A stretch of DNA of 7,709 nucleotides. Source: JAUVIB01 sp964424545 (lineage in GTDB: Bacteria > Calditrichota > Calditrichia > Calditrichales > Calditrichaceae). Below are positions 1-5,588 of the stretch, one piece after another. How positions within the stretch are numbered: the stretch's first letter is position 1; each line of letters opens with the position of its first letter. The stretch lies in the NCBI GenBank assembly GCA_964424545.1, contig CAYRJN010000180.1, positions 1 to 7,709 on the forward strand, written 5' to 3'. The notes under the pieces were generated by a model. The model was not told the origin of the DNA and did not search any database. It saw only the letters and a list, made by a program, of their open reading frames with translations. A program made the translations under genes and the position numbers.

Positions 1-181
1 ATTTTGGATTTTTTTGTTTCCGTTCCTATATTCTCCTCCTTTTTGTCATTCCCGAATGTTTCTATCGGGAATCTAAATCTTGCTATTGTCTACATTCGGA
101 TTCCTTCTTTCGAAGGAATGACATGTTGACGATTCTACTCGCACTATTTTCATTAATTACTTTGCAAAGTTATGTTCTTTA
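1..181. repeat. Dispersed palindromic repeat, copy 1
   Basis: From about 9 to 181 this stretch is the near-exact reverse complement of the block just after fucI (7388-7555). I count about 16 differences over roughly 165 positions by eye. Inside it is an 80-bp palindromic core bounded by TGTCATTCC (44-52) and GGAATGACA (115-123). The core contains two hairpins: ATTCCCGA/TCGGGAAT (48-55 with 65-72) and ATTCCTTC/GAAGGAAT (100-107 with 112-119). The first ten bases also match the far side of copy 2, so the homology probably runs past the window edge. The structure is that of a non-coding, MITE-like or REP-like dispersed element. I see no protein-coding frame in it. Confidence 0.85.
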
Positions 182-490
182 ATAATAATCATTTTTATGC
201 TCATTGCCTATACCATATTAATGGGATATTTAATTGAATCGGATTTTCAAAAAATTACATAACTGTTTATTTTTGCACGAGACAATGAAAAAGTTATTAA
301 TACAGCTTGAAATATTCTGTTATCCGCCACAACTGTCATTACCCGCTACCTTTATTCTTTCTATGCGACTGTTATTCACCCGTTTTTTATTTTGGGCCCG
401 ATGAGTATCGATATAGCCCTTTTATCATAACATTTATTATAAGAAAGAATCTATGCTATCAAAGTCGGGAAAGATAAGCTGTCAATAAAC
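182..490. other. Long intergenic region without a convincing gene
   Basis: This stretch is AT-rich and has no open frame with a start codon, a ribosome-binding site and reasonable length. One frame on the plus strand is open from 311 to a TAA at 428-430. It reads as a hydrophobic peptide including ATVIHPFFILGPMSIDIALL, which could be the eroded end of a membrane-protein gene, but it has no usable start and is short enough to be chance. An imperfect hairpin (GGGC 394-397 with GCCC 416-419, inner CGAT/ATCG) followed by TTTT lies in the same place. No tRNA or riboswitch fold was recognised. Confidence 0.5.
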
Positions 491-521
491 TTGAATTAAT
501 ATGATTTTTTAAAGATATTTG
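491..521 (+). promoter_or_regulatory. Predicted promoter of the ABC importer operon
   Basis: TTGAAT (491-496) and GATATT (514-519) are separated by 17 bases, a sigma-70-like arrangement. The -10 region extended to GATATTTG (514-521) differs at one base from the TAnnTTTG element of Bacteroidota promoters. Transcription would start near 526-528, about 30 bases before the ATG at 558. No other candidate this well placed was seen upstream of the operon. Confidence 0.45.
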
Positions 522-535
522 TTCATTAAACAAAT
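517..535. promoter_or_regulatory. Inverted repeat overlapping the importer promoter, candidate operator
   Basis: ATTTGTT (517-523) and AACAAAT (529-535) form a perfect 7-5-7 inverted repeat. It is centred on the predicted transcription start and overlaps the -10 element, which is the position expected for a repressor site. It does not look like a Fur box (GATAATGATAATCATTATC), so a metal-dependent Fur link cannot be claimed. The AT-rich arms make chance occurrence plausible. Confidence 0.35.
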
Positions 536-557
536 GTAAAAAGTGGAGAATACATCG

Positions 558-1574
558 ATGAAAAATTTAATTGCTCTTTCGCTATTAACAATGGTAGCGG
601 CATTGACTTGGAGCTGCTCAAAACAAAACGGTAATACGGTAGTGGTTTATACCACGGTAGATCAAGTTTTTTCGGAACCTGTTTTGCAGAATTTCGAGAA
701 AGATACGGGTATAAAAGTCAAAGCGCTTTTCGATACGGAAGAGACTAAATCAACCGGCGTTTTAAACCGCTTGATTGCCGAAAAAAATAATCCGCAATGC
801 GATGTATTCTGGAGCGGCGATCCGGTACGAGCCATCATATTAAAAAACAAAGGCATCACAGACGCTTATAACTCTCCGGTGGCCAAAGATATTGCCCCCC
901 ATTTTAAAGATAAAGATAACAACTGGATCGGATTTTCGTCGCGCGCCCGTGTTCTGATCTATAATACGACGTTGCTTAATAAAGAAGACGTTCCAAAATC
1001 TATATTTGATTTGGTTAAGGAAAAATACAAAGGCAATGTCGCGGTGGCCAATCCTCTTTTCGGCACCACTTCTTTTCATTTTGCCGCTTGGTTTAGCGCT
1101 TTCGGAGATGAAAAAGCCAAACAATTTTTAAACGATCTAAAGGAAAATAAGGTTGTGATTGCTTCCAGCAACGGCGATGTGGAAAAACGGGTTTCACAGG
1201 GAGAGATTTGGTGCGGTCTGACCGATACCGACGACGCTTTTACCGCAAAAAACGAAGGCAAAAATATTGATTATCTCTTTTTGGATCAACAAGACGGAAT
1301 CGGAAACCTGATTATCCCAAATACGGTTTCGCTAATAAAAGGATCGGCTCATCGTCAAAACGGAAAAAAATTAATCGATTATCTTCTTTCGCGCAAAACA
1401 GAAGAAAAATTGGCCGTTTCTTGCGCGCAAATGCCTTTACATAAAGGTGTAAAAACACCTCCTTATATTCCTTCACTCGACAATATTCAACCAATGAAAA
1501 TAAATTATGATGTCACAGCTCAAAAATTGGAAGAGATTCAACCCTATTTAAAAAGCTGGGCGGAAGAAAAATAG
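558..1574 (+). CDS. ABC importer solute-binding lipoprotein, Fe(III)-type (FbpA/AfuA-like)
   Basis: This 338-residue extracytoplasmic binding protein should capture the substrate and deliver it to the permease encoded next. The ATG at 558 is preferred over an in-frame GTG at 543 because GGAG (545-548) then lies nine bases upstream and the protein starts with a proper signal: MKN, a hydrophobic segment (residues 4-16) and the lipidation Cys20 in LTWSC. The mature part starts with the family pattern VVVYTT (28-33), followed by DVFWSGDP (82-89), GFSSRARVLIYN (125-136) and IPNTVSLIKG (253-262), all typical of bacterial solute-binding family 1 iron-type proteins. At the place where classical FbpA carries its two adjacent iron-binding tyrosines this protein reads GLTDTDDA (220-227). 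The transporter class is secure. Iron(III) as ligand is an inference from family resemblance, and phosphonate or another anion is possible. Confidence 0.88.
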   Translation: MKNLIALSLLTMVAALTWSCSKQNGNTVVVYTTVDQVFSEPVLQNFEKDTGIKVKALFDTEETKSTGVLNRLIAEKNNPQCDVFWSGDPVRAIILKNKGITDAYNSPVAKDIAPHFKDKDNNWIGFSSRARVLIYNTTLLNKEDVPKSIFDLVKEKYKGNVAVANPLFGTTSFHFAAWFSAFGDEKAKQFLNDLKENKVVIASSNGDVEKRVSQGEIWCGLTDTDDAFTAKNEGKNIDYLFLDQQDGIGNLIIPNTVSLIKGSAHRQNGKKLIDYLLSRKTEEKLAVSCAQMPLHKGVKTPPYIPSLDNIQPMKINYDVTAQKLEEIQPYLKSWAEEK

Positions 1575-1646
1575 CCTATTCGTTTTGGTTTTTAATTAAG
1601 CCGTTTAATTAACAGGGGTGGAACAAAAGAAATCAATTAATCGTCA

Positions 1647-3194
1647 ATGAAAAAAACTATTTATATCGCCGCAACGTCCGTATTTTTATTCTTTGTTATC
1701 CTGCCCCTGTTCGGCGTTGCCGCCGATTCTTTTATTAAAGACGGAGCCATCAGTTTAAAAAATTATACGGATATATTTAACGGCACAACGTTAAAGCTGG
1801 TCTTAAAGAGCATTACTATCGCTTTCAATGCCGCTTTGTTATCTACGCTTTGCGGCGGGTTCTTTGCTTTTACTTTAAACAAAACCGATTTACCCTTACA
1901 TCATATTTTTAAATTACTTTTATTAATTCCGCTTTTTATATCACCGTATATTATTGCGGTTTCCTGGGCTGATTTTTTTATCCTGATCGGAATAGGAAAG
2001 GATTTTATTTACAGTGAATATGGCGTGATTTTTGTGATGTCTATTATTTACGCGCCTTTGGCAATGATCATTATCGGCAGCGGACTCGGCAATTTAAGCG
2101 TCGTATATGAAGAAGCGGCTCTAATGATTAGCGATTACAAGCAGACAATCGTAAAAATAATTATTCCTTTGCTAAAACCGGCTATATTTTCCGCTTTTAT
2201 ATTAATTTTCGTTTTAAACCTATCGGAATTTACCGTACCGTCGTTTCTTTCCGTTAACGTATTGACAACCGAAATTTTTACTCAATTTTCCGCTTTTTAT
2301 AATTACGGCGCCGCGGTTGCCAATTCGATGATATTAATCGTAATCAGTATATCCTTGTTGATGCTGGAACGTTTCTATCTATCCGATGCGCCCTTTCTCG
2401 CTCTGAATGTACGCTCTCATCGGACAAAAAGGATAGCATTAAAGACAATAAAATTGCCATTGTTATTTACGCACGCCGCTTATCTACTTCTGTCTGTGTT
2501 TATTCCTTTGATTGTGCTCATCATCCAATCTTTTTATAGCGGAAAAAGTCATTTCCTTCAAGCGCTTTCTCTTTTATCGCCCGATATCTCCGCTTCCGTT
2601 TTGACGGCTACGTTCGGCGCTTTTATCTTGCTGATATTCGGTTTTATTTTTGCCTATTTAAGCGAAAGAGAAAAGGTAAAACCGCTTAATCTTATTCTTT
2701 TGATTAGCTTCGGCATACCATCAACGGTTCTCGGAATCGGTTTGATCAAATTTTTCAATACGCCCCATTTTAATTTTATCTACTCCGGTTTTTGGATAAT
2801 TGTTATCGGTTATCTCGGTCGTTTTATTTTCATCAGCGAAAAATTGATTTCCAACGCCATTAAACAGGTTCCTTTTTCCTTTGAAGAAGCGGGCGAACTG
2901 GCCGGCGCCGGGTTTTTTTTCCGGATACGCAAAATAGTTATCCCTCTAACTGCCGACGGATTGTTCGCCGCTTTCCTGATCTCTTTTATTTTCAGTCTCG
3001 GCGAACTTGGAACAACCATATTGATCTATCCGCCCGGTACGTCGCTGCTGCCCGTTAAAGTTTTTACCATCATGGCCAACGCGCCGCAGAGTTTGGTAAG
3101 CGCCATGAGTTTGATCGTCCTATTGATTACGCTGACAGCGCTGATAATTTTATTTATCGGCCAAAAGCTGTTTTTTAAAAAGAAATGGAGCTGA
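1647..3194 (+). CDS. ABC importer permease, fused two-domain FbpB/ThiP-like
   Basis: This 515-residue inner-membrane protein is hydrophobic throughout, with about twelve membrane segments in two homologous halves. Each half carries an EAA coupling loop that docks on the ATPase: EEAALMIS at 155-162 and EEAGELAG at 413-420. In the first loop the usually conserved glycine is a serine (Ser162), while the second keeps Gly420. Two halves in one chain are typical of FbpB, ThiP and phosphonate-type importers and mean that no second permease gene is needed. The start at 1647 is the first ATG after an in-frame TAA (1638-1640). It gives a normal N-terminal membrane segment (MKKTIYIAATSVFLFF), but no Shine-Dalgarno sequence is visible. 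A 72-bp gap separates it from the binding-protein gene, with an AT-only inverted repeat at 1592-1612. The reading frame is intact and of usual family length. Confidence 0.9.
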   Translation: MKKTIYIAATSVFLFFVILPLFGVAADSFIKDGAISLKNYTDIFNGTTLKLVLKSITIAFNAALLSTLCGGFFAFTLNKTDLPLHHIFKLLLLIPLFISPYIIAVSWADFFILIGIGKDFIYSEYGVIFVMSIIYAPLAMIIIGSGLGNLSVVYEEAALMISDYKQTIVKIIIPLLKPAIFSAFILIFVLNLSEFTVPSFLSVNVLTTEIFTQFSAFYNYGAAVANSMILIVISISLLMLERFYLSDAPFLALNVRSHRTKRIALKTIKLPLLFTHAAYLLLSVFIPLIVLIIQSFYSGKSHFLQALSLLSPDISASVLTATFGAFILLIFGFIFAYLSEREKVKPLNLILLISFGIPSTVLGIGLIKFFNTPHFNFIYSGFWIIVIGYLGRFIFISEKLISNAIKQVPFSFEEAGELAGAGFFFRIRKIVIPLTADGLFAAFLISFIFSLGELGTTILIYPPGTSLLPVKVFTIMANAPQSLVSAMSLIVLLITLTALIILFIGQKLFFKKKWS

Positions 3195-3198
3195 TTTT

Positions 3199-3915
3199 AT
3201 GATAGCCGCCGCCTTAAAAAATGTGGATAAACATTTCGGAGATACACGCATATTAAACAATATCTCCATGGAATTTAAAGACGGGAAGCTCACCTGTCTG
3301 CTCGGTTCATCGGGCAGTGGCAAAACGACCATTCTGCGTCTTCTTGCCGGACTTGAAAAACCGGACACGGGCGAAATCTACATTAATGGAAAAATGGTCG
3401 GCAAAAACGACAACATTTTGCTACCCGCACGGCAAAGACAAATCGGTTTTATTTTTCAGAATTTAGCGCTCTGGCCACATATGACCGTTTATGAGAATAT
3501 TGCTTTCGGGATGAGAATAAAAAAAATTCCCAATATGGAAACGAAAATAGAAGAATTGCTTGATTTTTTTAATCTTCGAGGCATGGGAAAGCGTTACCCT
3601 GCCATGCTCTCCGGCGGTCAACAACAACTCGCCGCCATTGCCCGAAGTTTAGCATTAAATCCGAAAATATTACTAATGGACGAACCTCTGGCTAGCATCG
3701 ATGTTAAATTGAAAACCAGAATCCGTGCTAAAATTAGGACTTTAACGGATAATTTTTCCATTTCCGTTATTTATGTTACACATGATCATCACGAAGCGTT
3801 TAAACTCGCTGATAAAATCGTAGTAATCAACGACGGTAAAATAGAAGAAGAAGGAACGCCCGACGAACTAAAAAATTCACAAAATAAATTCGTTAAAGAA
3901 TTTATCGAACTATAA
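3199..3915 (+). CDS. ABC importer ATPase, FbpC/ThiQ-like, short form
   Basis: This 238-residue cytoplasmic ATPase powers the importer. All nucleotide-binding motifs are present: Walker A GSSGSGKTT (36-44), Q-loop Gln87 in FIFQN, signature LSGGQQQ (137-143), Walker B ILLMDEP (157-163), a D-loop LASID (164-168) and switch His195 in THD. It ends soon after the nucleotide-binding domain (EEEGTPDEL). It therefore lacks the C-terminal TOBE-like regulatory domain that makes many FbpC proteins about 350 residues long, and its length is closer to ThiQ. It starts four bases after the permease stop. Its ribosome-binding site, TGGAG (3186-3190), lies inside the permease coding end, so the two are translationally linked. 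Function as an importer ATPase is near certain, but the substrate is not shown by this protein. Confidence 0.93.
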   Translation: MIAAALKNVDKHFGDTRILNNISMEFKDGKLTCLLGSSGSGKTTILRLLAGLEKPDTGEIYINGKMVGKNDNILLPARQRQIGFIFQNLALWPHMTVYENIAFGMRIKKIPNMETKIEELLDFFNLRGMGKRYPAMLSGGQQQLAAIARSLALNPKILLMDEPLASIDVKLKTRIRAKIRTLTDNFSISVIYVTHDHHEAFKLADKIVVINDGKIEEEGTPDELKNSQNKFVKEFIEL

Positions 3916-3957
3916 TGTTAAAATGATTTTTCAATCGTACGCTAAATTACAGCTTAA

Positions 3958-4449
3958 TCAGCGGCAGATCTTTCACCTATAGTTGGTAAAAAGACAACAT
4001 GGGCTCGCGATTATGAGTATCGCCGTCATGGTACTTTAAGTCTTTTAGCTGGAATAGACTTACATAATGGGAGAGTAATTGGTCTGGTAAGCGATAGGCA
4101 TAGAAGCCGTGAATTTATTGAATTTTTAGAAAAAGTTGATACAGAATATCCAAAAGAATGGAAAATACGGATTATATTAGATAATCATTCATCTCATATA
4201 TCAAAAGAGATAATGAATGCTTTGAAAAAATATCCGAATAGATTTGAATTTATATTTACACCGAAACACGGCTCTTGGTAGAACTTAATAGAGATGTTTT
4301 TTAGTAAAATGTCGCGGTCACTTCTCCGTGGAATTAGAGTAAAATCAAAAGATTAATTAAAAATACGGATACTGAAATATTTAGAAGAAGTTAATGATGA
4401 CCCGATAATATTTAGATGGAAATACAAATTGGATGAAATATTAGTCTAG
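3958..4449 (+). pseudogene. IS630-family transposase remnant (3' half, two nonsense codons)
   Basis: One plus-strand frame reads as the catalytic half of an IS630-type DDE transposase: TTWARDYEYRRHGTLSLLAG, then IILDNHSSH, FTPKHGSW, NLIEMFF, RGIRVKSK and FRWKYKLDEILV before TAG (4447-4449). The catalytic Asp (GAC 4057-4059), Asp (GAT 4180-4182) and Glu (GAG 4291-4293) codons are all still there. The frame is broken by TAG at 4279-4281, at the usual leucine after HGSW, and TAA at 4354-4356, at a usual acidic residue. There is no frameshift. The N-terminal DNA-binding half is missing: the recognisable part begins just after an in-frame TAA at 3955-3957, about 40 bases past the ATPase gene. No terminal inverted repeats could be paired. 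It is an old, immobile relic, with more AGA arginine codons than its neighbours. Confidence 0.88.
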
Positions 4450-4481
4450 GCTTATTGTAAGGGTTTTTATGGAATATTGTA

Positions 4482-5123
4482 CTAGTATAGCCAAGTTAGC
4501 TTAAGAAGATAAACGACAAAATTGCCTTTACTGATAATCTTCTTTTTTTCAATGGTAAGAGCGGCTTTATCGATCAACGGCAGCAATGCGCCGTTTTTGA
4601 TAAAATTACGGTAGTTTGAAAAATGTTCGTAGCCTGCGGCAATTTCAAAAAAAAGGATGATCGCTTTATAAAGCCAACCCAACAGCGGACGTAACGAACC
4701 GTTATGATAATCCACCAATAAAATACGCCCGTCCGGTTTCATCACTCGTTTCATTTCCTTTAACACATTTATTCGGATAGAGCTGGGCATTTCATGCAAT
4801 GTAAGCATGGCGATAACCAAATCGAAAGATTGATCCGAATATTGTTTCATATGGGCGGCGTCACCTTGAAGCAATTTAGCTTTATCCCCAAATTTATCCT
4901 TTGCAATTTTCAGCATAGAAGGCGAAATATCTATTCCGTGAATATTACAACCGCGTTTCAACAACAATTCGAGATTCGCGCCTGTCCCGCAACCCACTTC
5001 CAAAACATCACTATTTTTATGGACATCCGCTATTTTTAAGGCATATTTACGGATTCCTTTATTAAATGGTTCAACCGCTCCGTCATATAGCGAAGCAATG
5101 CCTTTATACGGGTCATTTCTCAT
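4482..5123 (-). CDS. Class I SAM-dependent methyltransferase, UbiE/Methyltransf_11-like
   Basis: This 213-residue soluble enzyme transfers a methyl group from S-adenosylmethionine to an unknown acceptor. The SAM fold is clear: motif I VLEVGCGTGAN (40-50), acidic GIDIS (63-67, Asp65 expected to hold the ribose), GDAAHM (87-92), DLVIAMLTLHEM (101-112) and the post-motif ILLVDYHNG (134-142). The hydrophobic stretch around 148-164 (LGWLYKAIILFFEIAAG) may bind a lipid-like acceptor or sit near a membrane. Family resemblance is to UbiE/COQ5-type and phospholipid methyltransferases, but the substrate cannot be read from the sequence. The gene runs opposite to its neighbours, with the transposase relic beyond its 3' end and a palindromic repeat upstream. 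No strong ribosome-binding site precedes the ATG. The last residues (KLTWLY) may have been altered by the adjacent mobile element. Confidence 0.85.
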   Translation of the reverse strand: MRNDPYKGIASLYDGAVEPFNKGIRKYALKIADVHKNSDVLEVGCGTGANLELLLKRGCNIHGIDISPSMLKIAKDKFGDKAKLLQGDAAHMKQYSDQSFDLVIAMLTLHEMPSSIRINVLKEMKRVMKPDGRILLVDYHNGSLRPLLGWLYKAIILFFEIAAGYEHFSNYRNFIKNGALLPLIDKAALTIEKKKIISKGNFVVYLLKLTWLY

Positions 5124-5211
5124 TTGATTTTCTATTCTTAATTTATAGCATCGGAATTTTAAAGTTTACGCTTATTCCATCTATTTTGCAAAACAGAAAA
5201 AAATATATCTT

Positions 5212-5304
5212 CCTTTAAAAAGGGATAAAGGGGTTGCGATAAATATCGGAATTATTGAGTAATTAAAACCTGACAGCCCTTATTGTCCCCTTTTTTAAGG
5301 GGAC
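5212..5304. repeat. MITE-like palindromic unit
   Basis: The ends of this roughly 93-bp unit are imperfect inverted repeats of each other: the block at 5212-5233 (starting CCTTTAAAAAGGG) pairs with 5277-5300. The right end folds by itself into a perfect hairpin, GTCCCCTT (5285-5292), loop TTTT, AAGGGGAC (5297-5304). CCCCTTT/AAAGGGG palindromes of this kind occur as dispersed small elements in many AT-rich Gram-negative genomes. It lies between the divergent methyltransferase and fucI genes. Confidence 0.5.
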
Positions 5305-5337
5305 GGTTTTAATCTATTTTTCTATTTATGCAATTTA

Positions 5338-5370
5338 ACATTAATCACTTTGCGAAACTATGTTCTTTTC
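5338..5370. repeat. Partial third copy of the flanking repeat
   Basis: This roughly 32-bp stretch (starting CATTAATCACTTTGCGAAAC) matches the inner end of both long flanking repeats. It has the same orientation as copy 1 (inner end at about 150-181) and is slightly closer in sequence to copy 2. Only this end of the repeat is present. The sequence to its left is unrelated to the rest of the repeat. Confidence 0.7.
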
Positions 5371-5497
5371 ATAATATCGCGATTTAAATGTTTTACGACT
5401 GAAAATAGAATTTTTATAAATTAAAGGCAAAATTAATAATGGATTGGAAAAAATGAAAAATATTTCATAAAAAATAAAGCGATAACTCTGAGTATAC

Positions 5498-5528
5498 TTG
5501 CACTTAATTGAACTCTGTATTATATTTG
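5498..5528 (+). promoter_or_regulatory. Predicted fucI promoter
   Basis: TTGCAC (5498-5503) and TATATT (5521-5526) are 17 bases apart. The -10 region extended to TATATTTG (5521-5528) is an exact match to the Bacteroidota TAnnTTTG element. Transcription would begin near 5533-5535, giving a leader of about 55 bases before the ATG at 5589. Confidence 0.55.
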
Positions 5529-5531
5529 AGG

Positions 5532-5543
5532 GCAAACGTTTGC
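5532..5543. promoter_or_regulatory. LacI-family operator candidate at the fucI start site
   Basis: GCAAACGTTTGC is a perfect 12-bp palindrome with a central CG, the core pattern bound by LacI-family repressors (for example PurR and CcpA-type sites). It lies directly after the predicted -10 element and covers the expected transcription start, the classical place for repression. The regulator is not encoded in this window. Confidence 0.6.
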
Positions 5544-5572
5544 ACTCTACATTTAACAACGAACTCTTATTC

Positions 5573-5578
5573 AAGGAG
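5573..5578 (+). promoter_or_regulatory. Ribosome-binding site deciding the fucI start
   Basis: AAGGAG lies ten bases upstream of the ATG at 5589 and is the strongest Shine-Dalgarno sequence in the window. It supports that start against the in-frame TTG at 5508, which lies upstream of the -10 element and operator. Confidence 0.8.
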
Positions 5579-5588
5579 ATATTATAAA

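Noticed and set aside
181..200. AATAATAATCATTTTTA as a Fur box
   Set aside because: It matches the Fur consensus poorly and lies more than 300 bases before the predicted promoter.
197..262. Small ORF of 21 codons starting ATGCTCATT
   Set aside because: It has no ribosome-binding site, no homology that I recognise and a size expected by chance in AT-rich DNA.
394..424. Hairpin GGGC/GCCC followed by TTTT as a terminator
   Set aside because: The stem is interrupted by unpaired bases and the T run is only four to five long. No upstream gene needs it.
543..557. GTG start five codons upstream for the binding-protein gene
   Set aside because: The GTG overlaps the GGAG ribosome-binding site, and the ATG at 558 gives a standard lipoprotein signal.
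1592..1612. TTAATTAA-N5-TTAATTAA inverted repeat between the binding-protein and permease genes
   Set aside because: The stem is only A-T pairs and each arm is itself a palindrome, so it is weak as a terminator or attenuator. The operon is likely read through.
5508..5588. N-terminal extension of fucI from an in-frame TTG
   Set aside because: It would place the -10 element and operator inside the coding region, has no ribosome-binding site and adds residues not found in the family. The ATG at 5589 has AAGGAG at good spacing.
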